Shown here: in pieces, positions 1-5,017 of the stretch | Layout: each line of letters starts with the position of its first letter | Numbering within the stretch: position 1 is the stretch's first letter | From: Acidobacteriaceae bacterium | GTDB lineage: Bacteria; Acidobacteriota; Terriglobia; Terriglobales; Acidobacteriaceae | Direction: 5' to 3' | Assembly: GCA_003168235.1 (NCBI GenBank) | Contig: PMSZ01000381.1 | Coordinates: 1 to 5,451 of the forward strand | Length of the DNA: 5,451 nucleotides | The notes under the pieces: generated by a model | What the model was told of the DNA's origin: nothing | The model's input: the letters and a program-made list of their open reading frames with translations, nothing else | The model's database searches: none | Made by a program: the position numbers and the translations under genes

Positions 1-849
1 ATCGTCGTCTACTTCACCCCCAACACCGATCAGGGCTTCCTTGATGCCATCACCACCGCCGCCCACGACAGCACCAATCAACCCTCGGCCATCTCTATCA
101 GTTGGGGATCGGCCGAATCGCAATGGACCTCGCAGGCTCTCACCAGTATGGATGAAGCTCTTCAGGCCGCAGCCGCCATGGGCGTGACCGTCTGCGTTGC
201 CTCCGGCGACAATGGTTCATCCGACGGAGTCAGCGACGGCCAGAACCACGTCGATTTCCCCGCGTCCGATCCCTTCGTCCTCGGCTGCGGCGGAACCTCG
301 CTGCAAGCCACGAACGACACGTATGTCGGCGAAACCGTCTGGAACGACGGAGCGAGCGGAGGAGCCACCGGCGGCGGAGTCAGCGATGTTTTTCCGCTCC
401 CTTCCTGGCAGCAGGGCTTCAACGTTCCCGCACCAACCGTCCAAGGCGGAGGCCGCGGCGTTCCCGATGTCTCCGGCGATGCCGACCCCAATACTGGCTA
501 TAACATCCTGGTCGATGGCGACAACGAAGTCATCGGCGGCACCAGCGCGGTTGCGCCTCTCTGGGCAGCGCTGGTCGCAAGAATCAATCAGCAGTTGGGC
601 AAGCCCATAGGCTTCCTCAACCCGCTCATCTACTCCCAAGCCGTCGAAGCCTCCGGATTCCACGACATCACCCAGGGCAACAACGGCGCCTTCAAGGCAG
701 CCGCAGGATGGGACCCTTGCACCGGATTAGGCAGTCCCGACGGCGTCCCATTAGCGGCCGCTCTCACCGGAACGCCCAGCACCGGAGCGCAATCCATCCA
801 CGCAACTGCATCCCTAAAGCCTCGCAAATCTAAGGAATCCGCAGCCTAA
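1..849 (+). CDS. S53 family (sedolisin/kumamolisin-like) serine-carboxyl peptidase, C-terminal part; 5' end outside window
   Basis: The reading frame is open from base 1, so the first 282 visible codons are the C-terminal part of a longer secreted acid protease. Visible S53 hallmarks, numbered from the first visible codon, are YFTPNTDQGFLDAI (4-17), SISWG (32-36), the SGD block whose Asp (D70) is the expected oxyanion-hole residue, CGGTS (96-100), RGVPDVS (152-158), and GGTSAVAP with the nucleophile Ser (S182, bases 544-546). The FHDIT and GWDPCTGLGSP blocks (about 220-245) match the family's calcium site, with Asp-Ile and GWD present. The catalytic Glu and Asp of the family, the prodomain and any signal peptide would lie upstream. 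After the domain there is a short Ser/Ala/Lys-rich tail (about 259-282) of unknown role. Family knowledge: these enzymes are secreted, self-processing endopeptidases active at acid pH. The family call is very secure; substrate is unknown. Confidence 0.95.
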   Translation: MVVYFTPNTDQGFLDAITTAAHDSTNQPSAISISWGSAESQWTSQALTSMDEALQAAAAMGVTVCVASGDNGSSDGVSDGQNHVDFPASDPFVLGCGGTSLQATNDTYVGETVWNDGASGGATGGGVSDVFPLPSWQQGFNVPAPTVQGGGRGVPDVSGDADPNTGYNILVDGDNEVIGGTSAVAPLWAALVARINQQLGKPIGFLNPLIYSQAVEASGFHDITQGNNGAFKAAAGWDPCTGLGSPDGVPLAAALTGTPSTGAQSIHATASLKPRKSKESAA

Positions 850-873
850 ACACCAACTAAAGGAACTCGGTGC

Positions 874-912
874 CCCAGGTTCGCGCCCATGTTTTCCGGG
901 CGCTAACCTGGG
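874..912. terminator. Strong inverted repeat (15-bp arms, one mismatch) after the S53 gene; possible terminator
   Basis: Left arm 874-888 (CCCAGGTTCGCGCCC) pairs with right arm 898-912 (GGGCGCTAACCTGGG), with 14 of 15 positions matching (mismatch C882/T904) and a 9-nt loop. It begins 25 bp after the peptidase stop. No T-run follows, so it is not a classic intrinsic terminator. It may act as a Rho-type end, an mRNA-stabilising hairpin or a dispersed repeat element. Its left arm overlaps the string CTCGGTGCCCC (866-876), which recurs at 2157-2167. Confidence 0.55.
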
Positions 913-965
913 CCGCGCCGCGTTGCAAACATCGGCCTGCTCTAGCGCACCTCAGCTTTTTTCTT

Positions 966-971
966 CATAAT
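966..971 (+). promoter_or_regulatory. Possible -10 element (CATAAT) for a leaderless DUF1697 mRNA
   Basis: CATAAT matches the TATAAT consensus at 5 of 6 positions and ends 7 nt before the ATG at 979, the spacing at which transcription would start on or next to the A of the start codon. No convincing -35 hexamer lies 16-18 bp upstream and no extended -10 TG is seen, so the call is tentative. Confidence 0.3.
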
Positions 972-978
972 CCGACTC

Positions 979-1545
979 ATGGCCCTTGTCGTCTTCCTCC
1001 GGGGCGTCAACGTTGGCGGACACCGAACCTTTCGCCCCAGAATCCTTGCACAAGAACTGAGCGCCTATGATGTCGTGAACGTGGGTGCTGCGGGCACCTT
1101 TGTCGTTCGTAAACCTGTATCCCGGGCAAAATTCCGTGCTGCATTGCTTCGCAAACTCCCCTTCGACGCGCACATCGTGCTTTGCGAAGGCCGCGATCTT
1201 CTGCGCCTGGAAACGGAGAATCCGTTTGGCAGCCAGCCCTCACCTCCCGACGTTGTCCGGTTCGTGAGCATCCTGTCGAAAGCCGGAGGTGTCCGGGCGT
1301 CACTTCCCGTCACGTTTCCCTCCACCGGTGAATGGTTGGTGCGGGTGATTGCATCCGAAGGCCAGTTCGTGTTCGGACTGTACCGTCGTCACATGAAGAC
1401 CATCGGCTATCTTGGCCAGGTCGATAAACTCTACGGCGTGCCCGCGACGACTCGGAATTGGAACACAATCATCGCCATCACGCGAATTCTGAAGAGTGTC
1501 AAGCGCGAACGCAAGGATTCTAGCCGCAAGGATTCTAATGATTGA
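979..1545 (+). CDS. DUF1697 domain-containing protein
   Basis: The 188-aa protein opens with VVFLRGVNVGG (4-14), the signature start of DUF1697 proteins (usual form LLRGINVGG), and ends its domain with YGVPATTRNWNTI (152-164), matching the family's conserved Thr-x-Arg-Asn-Trp-Asn-Thr block. The middle is divergent: where many members have a SGNVVF-like strand, this one reads GAAGTFVV (37-43). The family's biochemical function is not established. No signal peptide or membrane segment is seen, so it should be cytoplasmic. ATG 979 is the only sensible start, since an in-frame stop lies at about 943 and no ATG, GTG or TTG falls between. No Shine-Dalgarno sequence precedes it. The last 16 residues are a Lys/Arg/Ser tail that includes a small duplication (RKDSS-RKDSN). 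Family call is good, role unknown. Confidence 0.85.
   Translation: MALVVFLRGVNVGGHRTFRPRILAQELSAYDVVNVGAAGTFVVRKPVSRAKFRAALLRKLPFDAHIVLCEGRDLLRLETENPFGSQPSPPDVVRFVSILSKAGGVRASLPVTFPSTGEWLVRVIASEGQFVFGLYRRHMKTIGYLGQVDKLYGVPATTRNWNTIIAITRILKSVKRERKDSSRKDSND
1510..1537 (+). repeat. In-frame 15-bp tandem duplication at the 3' end of the DUF1697 gene
   Basis: CGCAAGGATTCTA occurs at 1510-1522 and again at 1525-1537. The 15-bp period adds five codons (RKDSS then RKDSN) to the C-terminal tail without a frameshift, as expected for replication slippage. Confidence 0.8.
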
Positions 1546-1559
1546 AATTCTGATGCGCC

Positions 1560-1588
1560 GCGTCACGTCTATACGCGATGTCTATAGT
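1560..1588 (+). promoter_or_regulatory. Candidate promoter for the secreted hypothetical gene at 1644
   Basis: TATAGT at 1583-1588 matches the -10 consensus at 5 of 6 positions. A 17-bp spacer leads back to a weak -35 (GCGTCA, 1560-1565, 3 of 6). The string GTCTATA occurs twice here (1567-1573 and 1580-1586). Transcription would start near 1595, giving a leader of about 50 nt. The weak -35 keeps confidence low. Confidence 0.3.
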
Positions 1589-1607
1589 TGTGAGATGTAA
1601 CCGGTCC

Positions 1608-1623
1608 AGAGACTAAGAGACTA
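1608..1623 (+). repeat. 8-bp perfect tandem repeat AGAGACTA x2 in the leader of the 1644 gene
   Basis: AGAGACTA at 1608-1615 is immediately repeated at 1616-1623, ending 11 bp before the GGAGG ribosome binding site. It could be a slippage product or a paired binding site. Nothing else in the window shares it. Confidence 0.75.
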
Positions 1624-1643
1624 AAAAGCCTAATGGAGGAAAC

Positions 1644-2132
1644 ATGCGAAAAATTGCACCTTTTGTTCTGCTGCTCTCCGCCCTCTGCGCGGCTCCAGTC
1701 TTGAAGGCGCAGCCCGCCCAGGCCGCCGCGCCGATCCCTGCCCAGATCCTCGCAGCCAAGAAGGTATTTATCTCTAACGGCACCGGAGAATGCGGCGCAT
1801 TCTTCTGTAGCGCGCCTGACCAGCCCTACAAGGAGTTTTACTCCGCCATCAAGAAATCGGGACGCTATGAACTCGTAACCACTCCCGCCGACGCCGACGT
1901 AGTTTTCGAAATCGCTACACCCAGCGTACCCGGCCCGTCTCCCGACGTCAGATTGCTGATTCTTGATCCAAAGACTCGCCTGCCTCTCTGGACATTAGAC
2001 GAATATGTGAAAGTGGCAGCGCGTCAAGCTACCGCTCGCAAGAACTTCAGTAAAGCAGTATCGACCCTCGTACAAGACGTCCAGAAGCTCACCACCGCAG
2101 CCCCAGTAACGACCGACACTCCCAACAAATAG
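1644..2132 (+). CDS. Secreted hypothetical protein
   Basis: The 162-aa product begins with a clear signal peptide: MRK, a hydrophobic core at about 5-20, then a likely cleavage near Ala22 (LKA-Q) or Ala27 (AQA-A). It should therefore be periplasmic or exported. The mature part contains an ILAAKKVFISN block (35-45), a Cys pair (C50, C55) that could form a disulfide after export, an FYSAIKKSGRYELV segment (65-78), ADADVVFEI (82-90) and an LLILDPKTRLPLWTLDEYV segment (104-122). I recognise this pattern only as a group of small exported proteins that I associate with Acidobacteria; I know no function. The start is well supported by GGAGG at 1635-1639, although the 4-nt spacing is short. The C-terminal 12 residues are Thr/Pro-rich and probably disordered. 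It appears to be transcribed alone. Confidence 0.8.
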   Translation: MRKIAPFVLLLSALCAAPVLKAQPAQAAAPIPAQILAAKKVFISNGTGECGAFFCSAPDQPYKEFYSAIKKSGRYELVTTPADADVVFEIATPSVPGPSPDVRLLILDPKTRLPLWTLDEYVKVAARQATARKNFSKAVSTLVQDVQKLTTAAPVTTDTPNK

Positions 2133-2156
2133 ATCTCTTCAACAGAAAATCGCAGG

Positions 2157-2199
2157 CTCGGTGCCCCGCCGCCTTTTTAATTGCGCGCTGGTCACTGAG
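2157..2199. repeat. Second CTCGGTGCCCC element, with an imperfect hairpin
   Basis: CTCGGTGCCCC (2157-2167) is identical to bases 866-876. As in the first copy it lies about 20 bp after a stop codon and opens an inverted repeat: 2157-2166 pairs with 2190-2199 (eight Watson-Crick pairs, one G-T, one mismatch). A TTTTT run lies inside the loop rather than after the stem, so it is a poor intrinsic terminator on the + strand. The rest of the inverted repeat is not shared with the first copy. Confidence 0.45.
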
Positions 2200-2230
2200 T
2201 GTAATTGCGATATCACGACAGTGGACGTGC

Positions 2231-2259
2231 TTGACAAGGATGTTCCCGAGGTCTAGCGT
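2231..2259 (+). promoter_or_regulatory. Sigma70-like promoter for the ABM-like gene
   Basis: A perfect TTGACA (2231-2236), a 17-bp spacer and TAGCGT (2254-2259, 3 of 6 matches including the key first T, the A and the last T) form the best promoter in the window. Transcription would start near 2265-2267, which is the base of the first leader hairpin. Confidence 0.5.
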
Positions 2260-2265
2260 TGTTAG

Positions 2266-2359
2266 TGAGGTGACTTCCACCTCTTTCAGGTTCCCTGAAA
2301 CTAAGTCAGCCCATCTGAAGTTCCTTCCTCTTAGCGACAACAACCCGTGGAGGTTGATT
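2266..2359 (+). promoter_or_regulatory. Structured 5' leader of the ABM-like gene (three consecutive hairpins); possible cis-regulatory RNA
   Basis: Hairpin 1 pairs GAGGTG (2267-2272) with CACCTC (2278-2283) over a 5-nt loop. Hairpin 2 starts at the next base and pairs TTTCAGG (2284-2290) with CCTGAAA (2294-2300) over a 3-nt loop. Both are perfect and 17 nt long. Element 3 pairs CTAAG (2301-2305) with CTTAG (2330-2334) and encloses TCAG/CTGA (2306-2309 with 2315-2318). The ribosome binding site GGAGG follows at 2349-2353. Alternative pairings exist: TTCAG (2285-2289) can pair with CTGAA (2315-2319), and ACCTC (2279-2283) with GAGGT (2350-2354), which covers the ribosome binding site. The hairpins are seen directly; a switching role is inference. 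It matches no riboswitch class that I recognise. Confidence 0.4.
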
Positions 2360-2674
2360 ATGTTTGCACGCAACATATCTTTCCGTCTGAAATCAAACGC
2401 TCATTCTGACTATACCCGCACTTTTGAAAATGAAATTCTGCCCTTACTCCGCAAGCAGAAGGGCTTTAAAGAAGAAATTACTTTGTCAAATCCTAGCAGC
2501 CAGGATGCGGTTGCGATCAGTCTGTGGGACAGCAAAGCCAATGCGGATGCCTACAACGCCAATCATTACCCGGAAGTGTTGCGAGCATTTGCAAAAGTGA
2601 TTGATGGAACGCCGAGGGTTCAGACATTTGAAGCCGTCGCATCGACTTTCCATAATGCCCTTGTAGCCGTATAA
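2360..2674 (+). CDS. Small ABM/dimeric alpha+beta barrel-like protein
   Basis: The 104-aa protein has the size and pattern of antibiotic-biosynthesis-monooxygenase-like ferredoxin folds: strand (MFARNISFRLK, 1-11), long helix (SDYTRTFENEILPLLRKQKGF, 16-36), strand (KEEITLSNP, 37-45), strand (DAVAISLWDS, 49-58), helix beginning ANADAYNANHYPEVLRAF (60-77) and a final strand (RVQTFEAV, 86-93). The KGF, then VAISLWDS, then AYN order is typical of the group. Many relatives form dimers; some are enzymes and others have no known activity, so no reaction is assigned. There is no signal peptide. ATG 2360 is chosen because GGAGG (2349-2353) lies 6 nt upstream. The frame stays open back to 2231 with an ATG at 2240, but that start lacks a spaced ribosome binding site and would lie inside the promoter and leader. 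It looks monocistronic, with its own promoter and terminator. Confidence 0.8.
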   Translation: MFARNISFRLKSNAHSDYTRTFENEILPLLRKQKGFKEEITLSNPSSQDAVAISLWDSKANADAYNANHYPEVLRAFAKVIDGTPRVQTFEAVASTFHNALVAV

Positions 2675-2694
2675 GGGGATTCGTCCGCAATGAC

Positions 2695-2727
2695 GGGGCA
2701 GCCTCGTTGAAGGGCTGCCTCTTTCTT
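2695..2727 (+). terminator. Intrinsic terminator of the ABM-like gene
   Basis: GGCAGCC (2697-2703) pairs with GGCTGCC (2713-2719) over a 9-nt loop, and TCTTTCTT follows. Two further pairs (one G-T) can extend the base. It lies about 20 bp after the stop at 2674. Confidence 0.75.
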
Positions 2728-2736
2728 CGCTGCTCG

Positions 2737-2751
2737 CGGTGATGCTCACCG
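2737..2751. repeat. Short perfect inverted repeat CGGTGA-tgc-TCACCG
   Basis: Six-bp arms at 2737-2742 and 2746-2751 flank a 3-nt loop, between the terminator and the start of the 94-aa gene. It could be a small operator or a mRNA hairpin; no promoter is evident next to it, so its role is open. Confidence 0.35.
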
Positions 2752-2783
2752 AAAATGCGGTTCGGGGCAAAAGGACGACGATC

Positions 2784-3068
2784 ATGCATCTCATGCAAAA
2801 TGCGGAAACGGTTAGTAGACTGGTAGCACAAGGGGAATCTCTTCTGAAGAGCTTCCATGCCGAGTATGACAAAGACCCGGCAGGGTGCGAGGCCGAGTTC
2901 CTGCGTGGCGACCTCGCGGGCTGGCGGGATACATTGCACACTTTGTACCACGATTGCGCTGAAGAGATCGTTAACCGCGTTCTCGCCAAGACATGCTTGG
3001 CCTTTCCCGAAACCTCAGTTCACTCGTCCGTGCCACGGGAAGCCTATCTCGTCATCAACGGGCAATAA
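2784..3068 (+). CDS. Hypothetical protein, 94 aa
   Basis: I do not recognise this protein. It is 94 aa, has no signal peptide or membrane segment, and looks mainly helical in its first two thirds (about residues 4-27 and 47-70). It has three Cys (35, 58, 71) with no metal-binding spacing, and a C-terminal stretch ending REAYLVINGQ. ATG 2784 is preferred because AAAAGGA (2769-2775) ends 8 nt upstream. The frame continues back to GTG 2739 and ATG 2742, but those have no ribosome binding site and overlap the inverted repeat at 2737-2751. Codon use resembles that of neighbouring genes and the overlapping opposite-strand frames encode nothing familiar, so I take this as a real gene. It is separated from the previous gene by a terminator and from the Cache gene by 88 bp. 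A functional link to either is not shown. Confidence 0.6.
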   Translation: MHLMQNAETVSRLVAQGESLLKSFHAEYDKDPAGCEAEFLRGDLAGWRDTLHTLYHDCAEEIVNRVLAKTCLAFPETSVHSSVPREAYLVINGQ

Positions 3069-3094
3069 CGGGTTTACCAAAATCTCCCGCCACA

Positions 3095-3122
3095 TTGCGA
3101 ACCGAGCAGATAGGTGTAGACT
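3095..3122 (+). promoter_or_regulatory. Weak candidate promoter for the Cache-domain gene
   Basis: TTGCGA (3095-3100) and TAGACT (3117-3122, 4 of 6) are separated by 16 bp in the 88-bp gap before the gene at 3157. The fit is modest, and read-through from the upstream 94-aa gene is equally possible because no terminator lies between them. Confidence 0.25.
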
Positions 3123-3156
3123 TGCTCCCGTTTGTTAATTCGAGAGGAGACTCCGC

Positions 3157-3693
3157 ATGAAGAGCAGCAGGATTTTCGCCAGTGTGACCGTGGCTTTCCT
3201 TACCGTCGCCCTGTGCACTGTCGCGGTTGGGCAGAACGTTGGACAGAACAACGCAACCGCCCAGGAAGTCATCGCCAAAGTGAGGGAAGCAGCCAGTGCC
3301 CTGTCCAAGACAGGCGACTTGGCGCAGTTCAACCAGAAGCAAGGTCCCTGGGTATGGGAGGACACTTATATCTTCATCCAGGATTGCAGCAAGAAGACCA
3401 TGGTCGCTCACCCGATCAAGCCCGAGATGATAGGCCAGGATCTCTCCTCGGTGAAGGATGCGAAAACCGGGAAAAGCATCTACCCAGACTCCGATGCGTA
3501 CTGCAAGACCGTACAGGCTTCGCCTTCCGGCACTTGGAACGAGTACTGGTGGCCGAAGCCCGGTGAGACGGCCCCGGCCCGGAAGATCACCTATCACTTG
3601 AGCGCCAAGGGAACCCCGTACATTGTGAATGCCGGGATCTACGACGACAAGGCGACCGTCAAGGAACTGTCCAAGCTGAGCAGCATGAAGTAA
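3157..3693 (+). CDS. Secreted stand-alone Cache-domain protein
   Basis: The 178-aa product has an N-terminal signal peptide (MKSSR, hydrophobic stretch 8-24, probable cleavage after AVG-25). The Cys at 20 has no lipobox, so it is not a lipoprotein. The mature part is a single small Cache (sCache) module: an N-terminal helix (34-60), GPWVWEDTYIFIQDC (63-77), MVAHPIKPEMIGQDLSSVKDAKTGKSI (82-108), then EYWWPKPGETAPARKITY (129-146) and YIVNAGIYDD (155-164). The aHPxkPxxiGxDL and yxWpkPG blocks are diagnostic. Cache domains normally sense small extracellular ligands at the front of chemoreceptors or histidine kinases. Here there is no transmembrane anchor or output domain, so the protein is probably a free periplasmic ligand-binding protein; ligand unknown. 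Two mature Cys (77, 116) could form a disulfide. AGGAG (3145-3149), 7 nt before the ATG, supports the start. Confidence 0.88.
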   Translation: MKSSRIFASVTVAFLTVALCTVAVGQNVGQNNATAQEVIAKVREAASALSKTGDLAQFNQKQGPWVWEDTYIFIQDCSKKTMVAHPIKPEMIGQDLSSVKDAKTGKSIYPDSDAYCKTVQASPSGTWNEYWWPKPGETAPARKITYHLSAKGTPYIVNAGIYDDKATVKELSKLSSMK

Positions 3694-3728
3694 GCGTCGC
3701 CCTCACGCATCCTGTCGCAACCAACAGC

Positions 3729-3762
3729 AAGCCGCCCGATCTGTGGGGCGGCTTTCCGTTTT
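3729..3762. terminator. Intrinsic terminator between convergent units
   Basis: AAGCCGCCC (3729-3737) pairs perfectly with GGGCGGCTT (3746-3754) over an 8-nt loop, followed by TTTCCGTTTT on the + strand. It ends the Cache gene 35 bp after its stop. On the - strand the stem is followed by a weaker T/G-rich stretch (TTGCTGTTGGTTG), so it may also stop the ars transcript arriving from the right, which has no other hairpin between 3763 and 3819. Confidence 0.8.
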
Positions 3763-3819
3763 GCGTCCTGGCGGAAACTGAGCATTAATTGACCGGCGCT
3801 CCCGACCAATAGAAACTCT

Positions 3820-4527
3820 TCAGCTCAGTGCCCCCGCGTCCACACGTACCCTCGGGACAAGCCAGCGAAACAGCGCCGTCGCTGCGAAGGCTCCCGCGAA
3901 TTGCGCTGCTATGAAGAGAGGTGCGTCTTGCGGCCGGATGCCAGCGAAGGTGTCCGACAAAGCGCGGGCGATTGTCACGGCTGGATTTGCGAAAGACGTT
4001 GATGCGGTGAACCAGTAGGCGGCGGTGATGTAGCTCGCGACTGCGTAGGGCACTGCACTTGGTGTTCGGCGCGAGCATCCCCAGATCACGCACAAGAGTC
4101 CGAAGGTAGCTACGAACTCACTCAGTACCTGCGACGGTCCTCGTCTGGGATGAGCGGAGAACGAATACCACCGCAGTCCGAACATCAGATGAGCGGCGAC
4201 GGCGCCCACGAATCCTCCGGCGCACTGCGCAGCGATGTAGGCCAGCGCCTCGCGCCACGGAAGGCCGTGCTCGATCGCGTCGGATACTGTCACGGCTGGA
4301 TTCAGATGAGCGCCCGAGATCGGCCCGAAGGTCAGGATGAGCGCAACTAGCGCGGCTCCGGTGGCGATGGTGTTTGCGAGCAGAGCGATGGCGACGTTGC
4401 CGCCTGACAAACGCTCTCCCATGATGCCGGAGCCGATGACGGCGGCGACTAAGAAAGCGGTCCCGAGAAATTCGGCGGTCAATCGCACTGGCAGGCTGGG
4501 CTTCATTGAGCGCAGTTCACTGGACAC
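3820..4527 (-). CDS. aqpS: MIP-family channel, AqpS-like aquaglyceroporin of an arsenic operon
   Basis: The 235-aa membrane protein has six hydrophobic segments (about 14-36, 43-66, 91-115, 135-155, 160-177, 203-225) and both MIP half-helix motifs, HLNPAVTV (N76) and FANPAVTI (N181). In most aquaporins Arg follows the second NPA (the aromatic/Arg filter); here Val184 occupies that place, which should widen the pore for uncharged solutes. The gene lies 3 nt after arsC in an arsM-arsC cassette, as in AqpS-type systems where the channel lets As(OH)3 formed by ArsC flow out. A GTG start at 4527 is taken because it nearly abuts the arsC stop, allowing translational coupling. An ATG at 4506 (228 aa) is also possible, and neither has a clear ribosome binding site. 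The channel family is certain; the arsenite role rests on context and the filter residue. Confidence 0.88.
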   Translation of the reverse strand: MSSELRSMKPSLPVRLTAEFLGTAFLVAAVIGSGIMGERLSGGNVAIALLANTIATGAALVALILTFGPISGAHLNPAVTVSDAIEHGLPWREALAYIAAQCAGGFVGAVAAHLMFGLRWYSFSAHPRRGPSQVLSEFVATFGLLCVIWGCSRRTPSAVPYAVASYITAAYWFTASTSFANPAVTIARALSDTFAGIRPQDAPLFIAAQFAGAFAATALFRWLVPRVRVDAGALS

Positions 4528-4530
4528 ACT

Positions 4531-5016
4531 TCATTGCTGTCCGATCTTTCCGATTTCTCGCTCGATCGCAAGCCTGTCGATGGTCGCAAGCGGCAGGTTG
4601 AGGAAAAGGCCGATGCGGCGCTCCAACATCATGAAGGCGCTGCGGTAGGCGTACTCGATTTCTTCGGGCGTGCCGGTGACGGCGGCCGGATCGGGAACTC
4701 CCCAGTGTGCGGTTAACGGTTGTCCTGGCCAGATCGGGCACACTTCCTTTGCGGCGTTGTCGCAGACGGTGAAGACGAAATCGAGTTTCGGCGCGTCCGG
4801 CTTCGAGAACTCGTTCCAACTCTTGCTTCTGAGCCCTTCGGTTGGCAGACGGGCGCTTTGCACCTGCGCAAGAGCCTCAGGACGAACTGTGCCCGAGGGA
4901 TGGCTTCCGGCACTGTAGGCGCTGAAGTTGGGACGGCCCTCGAAGTTCATGATGGCCTCGGCCATGATCGAGCGCGCGGAATTCCCGGTGCAGAGGAAGA
5001 GAACGTTATAGTGCAT
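4531..5016 (-). CDS. arsC: Arsenate reductase ArsC, low-molecular-weight phosphatase fold
   Basis: The 161-aa cytoplasmic enzyme starts MHYNVLFLCTGNSARS, which holds the P-loop C-x5-R-S of the LMW-PTPase fold (C9, R15, S16). Two more Cys sit in FTVCDNAAKEVC (C85, C93), where the S. aureus pI258 ArsC has its C82/C89 redox pair, and HWGVPDPA (104-111) supplies the general-acid Asp (D109). This set of three Cys predicts the relay in which C9 attacks arsenate and a disulfide forms between the later Cys, to be reduced by thioredoxin. Product is arsenite, the substrate of the neighbouring channel and methyltransferase. The spacing between C85 and C93 is one residue longer than in pI258 ArsC. The ATG lies 1 nt after the arsM stop (TGA-G-ATG) without a strong ribosome binding site, suggesting coupled translation. 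Confidence 0.92.
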   Translation of the reverse strand: MHYNVLFLCTGNSARSIMAEAIMNFEGRPNFSAYSAGSHPSGTVRPEALAQVQSARLPTEGLRSKSWNEFSKPDAPKLDFVFTVCDNAAKEVCPIWPGQPLTAHWGVPDPAAVTGTPEEIEYAYRSAFMMLERRIGLFLNLPLATIDRLAIEREIGKIGQQ

Positions 5017-5017
5017 C

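Noticed and set aside
2240..2359. N-terminal extension of the ABM-like protein from ATG 2240
   Set aside because: There is no spaced ribosome binding site, the added 40 residues resemble nothing, and they would overlap the promoter and leader hairpins; ATG 2360 has a good GGAGG.
2486..2989. Long opposite-strand open frames across the ABM-like and 94-aa genes
   Set aside because: They cross two supported genes and a terminator and give Arg/Pro/Ser-rich sequence without recognisable motifs; typical shadows of high-GC coding DNA.
3055..3597. 180-codon opposite-strand open frame over the Cache-domain gene
   Set aside because: The + strand frame has a signal peptide, a ribosome binding site and clear Cache motifs; the antisense product shows no family features.
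3824..3834. CTCAGTGCCCC, a one-mismatch copy of the CTCGGTGCCCC intergenic string
   Set aside because: It lies inside the last codons of the channel gene rather than after a stop and has no hairpin around it; probably chance.
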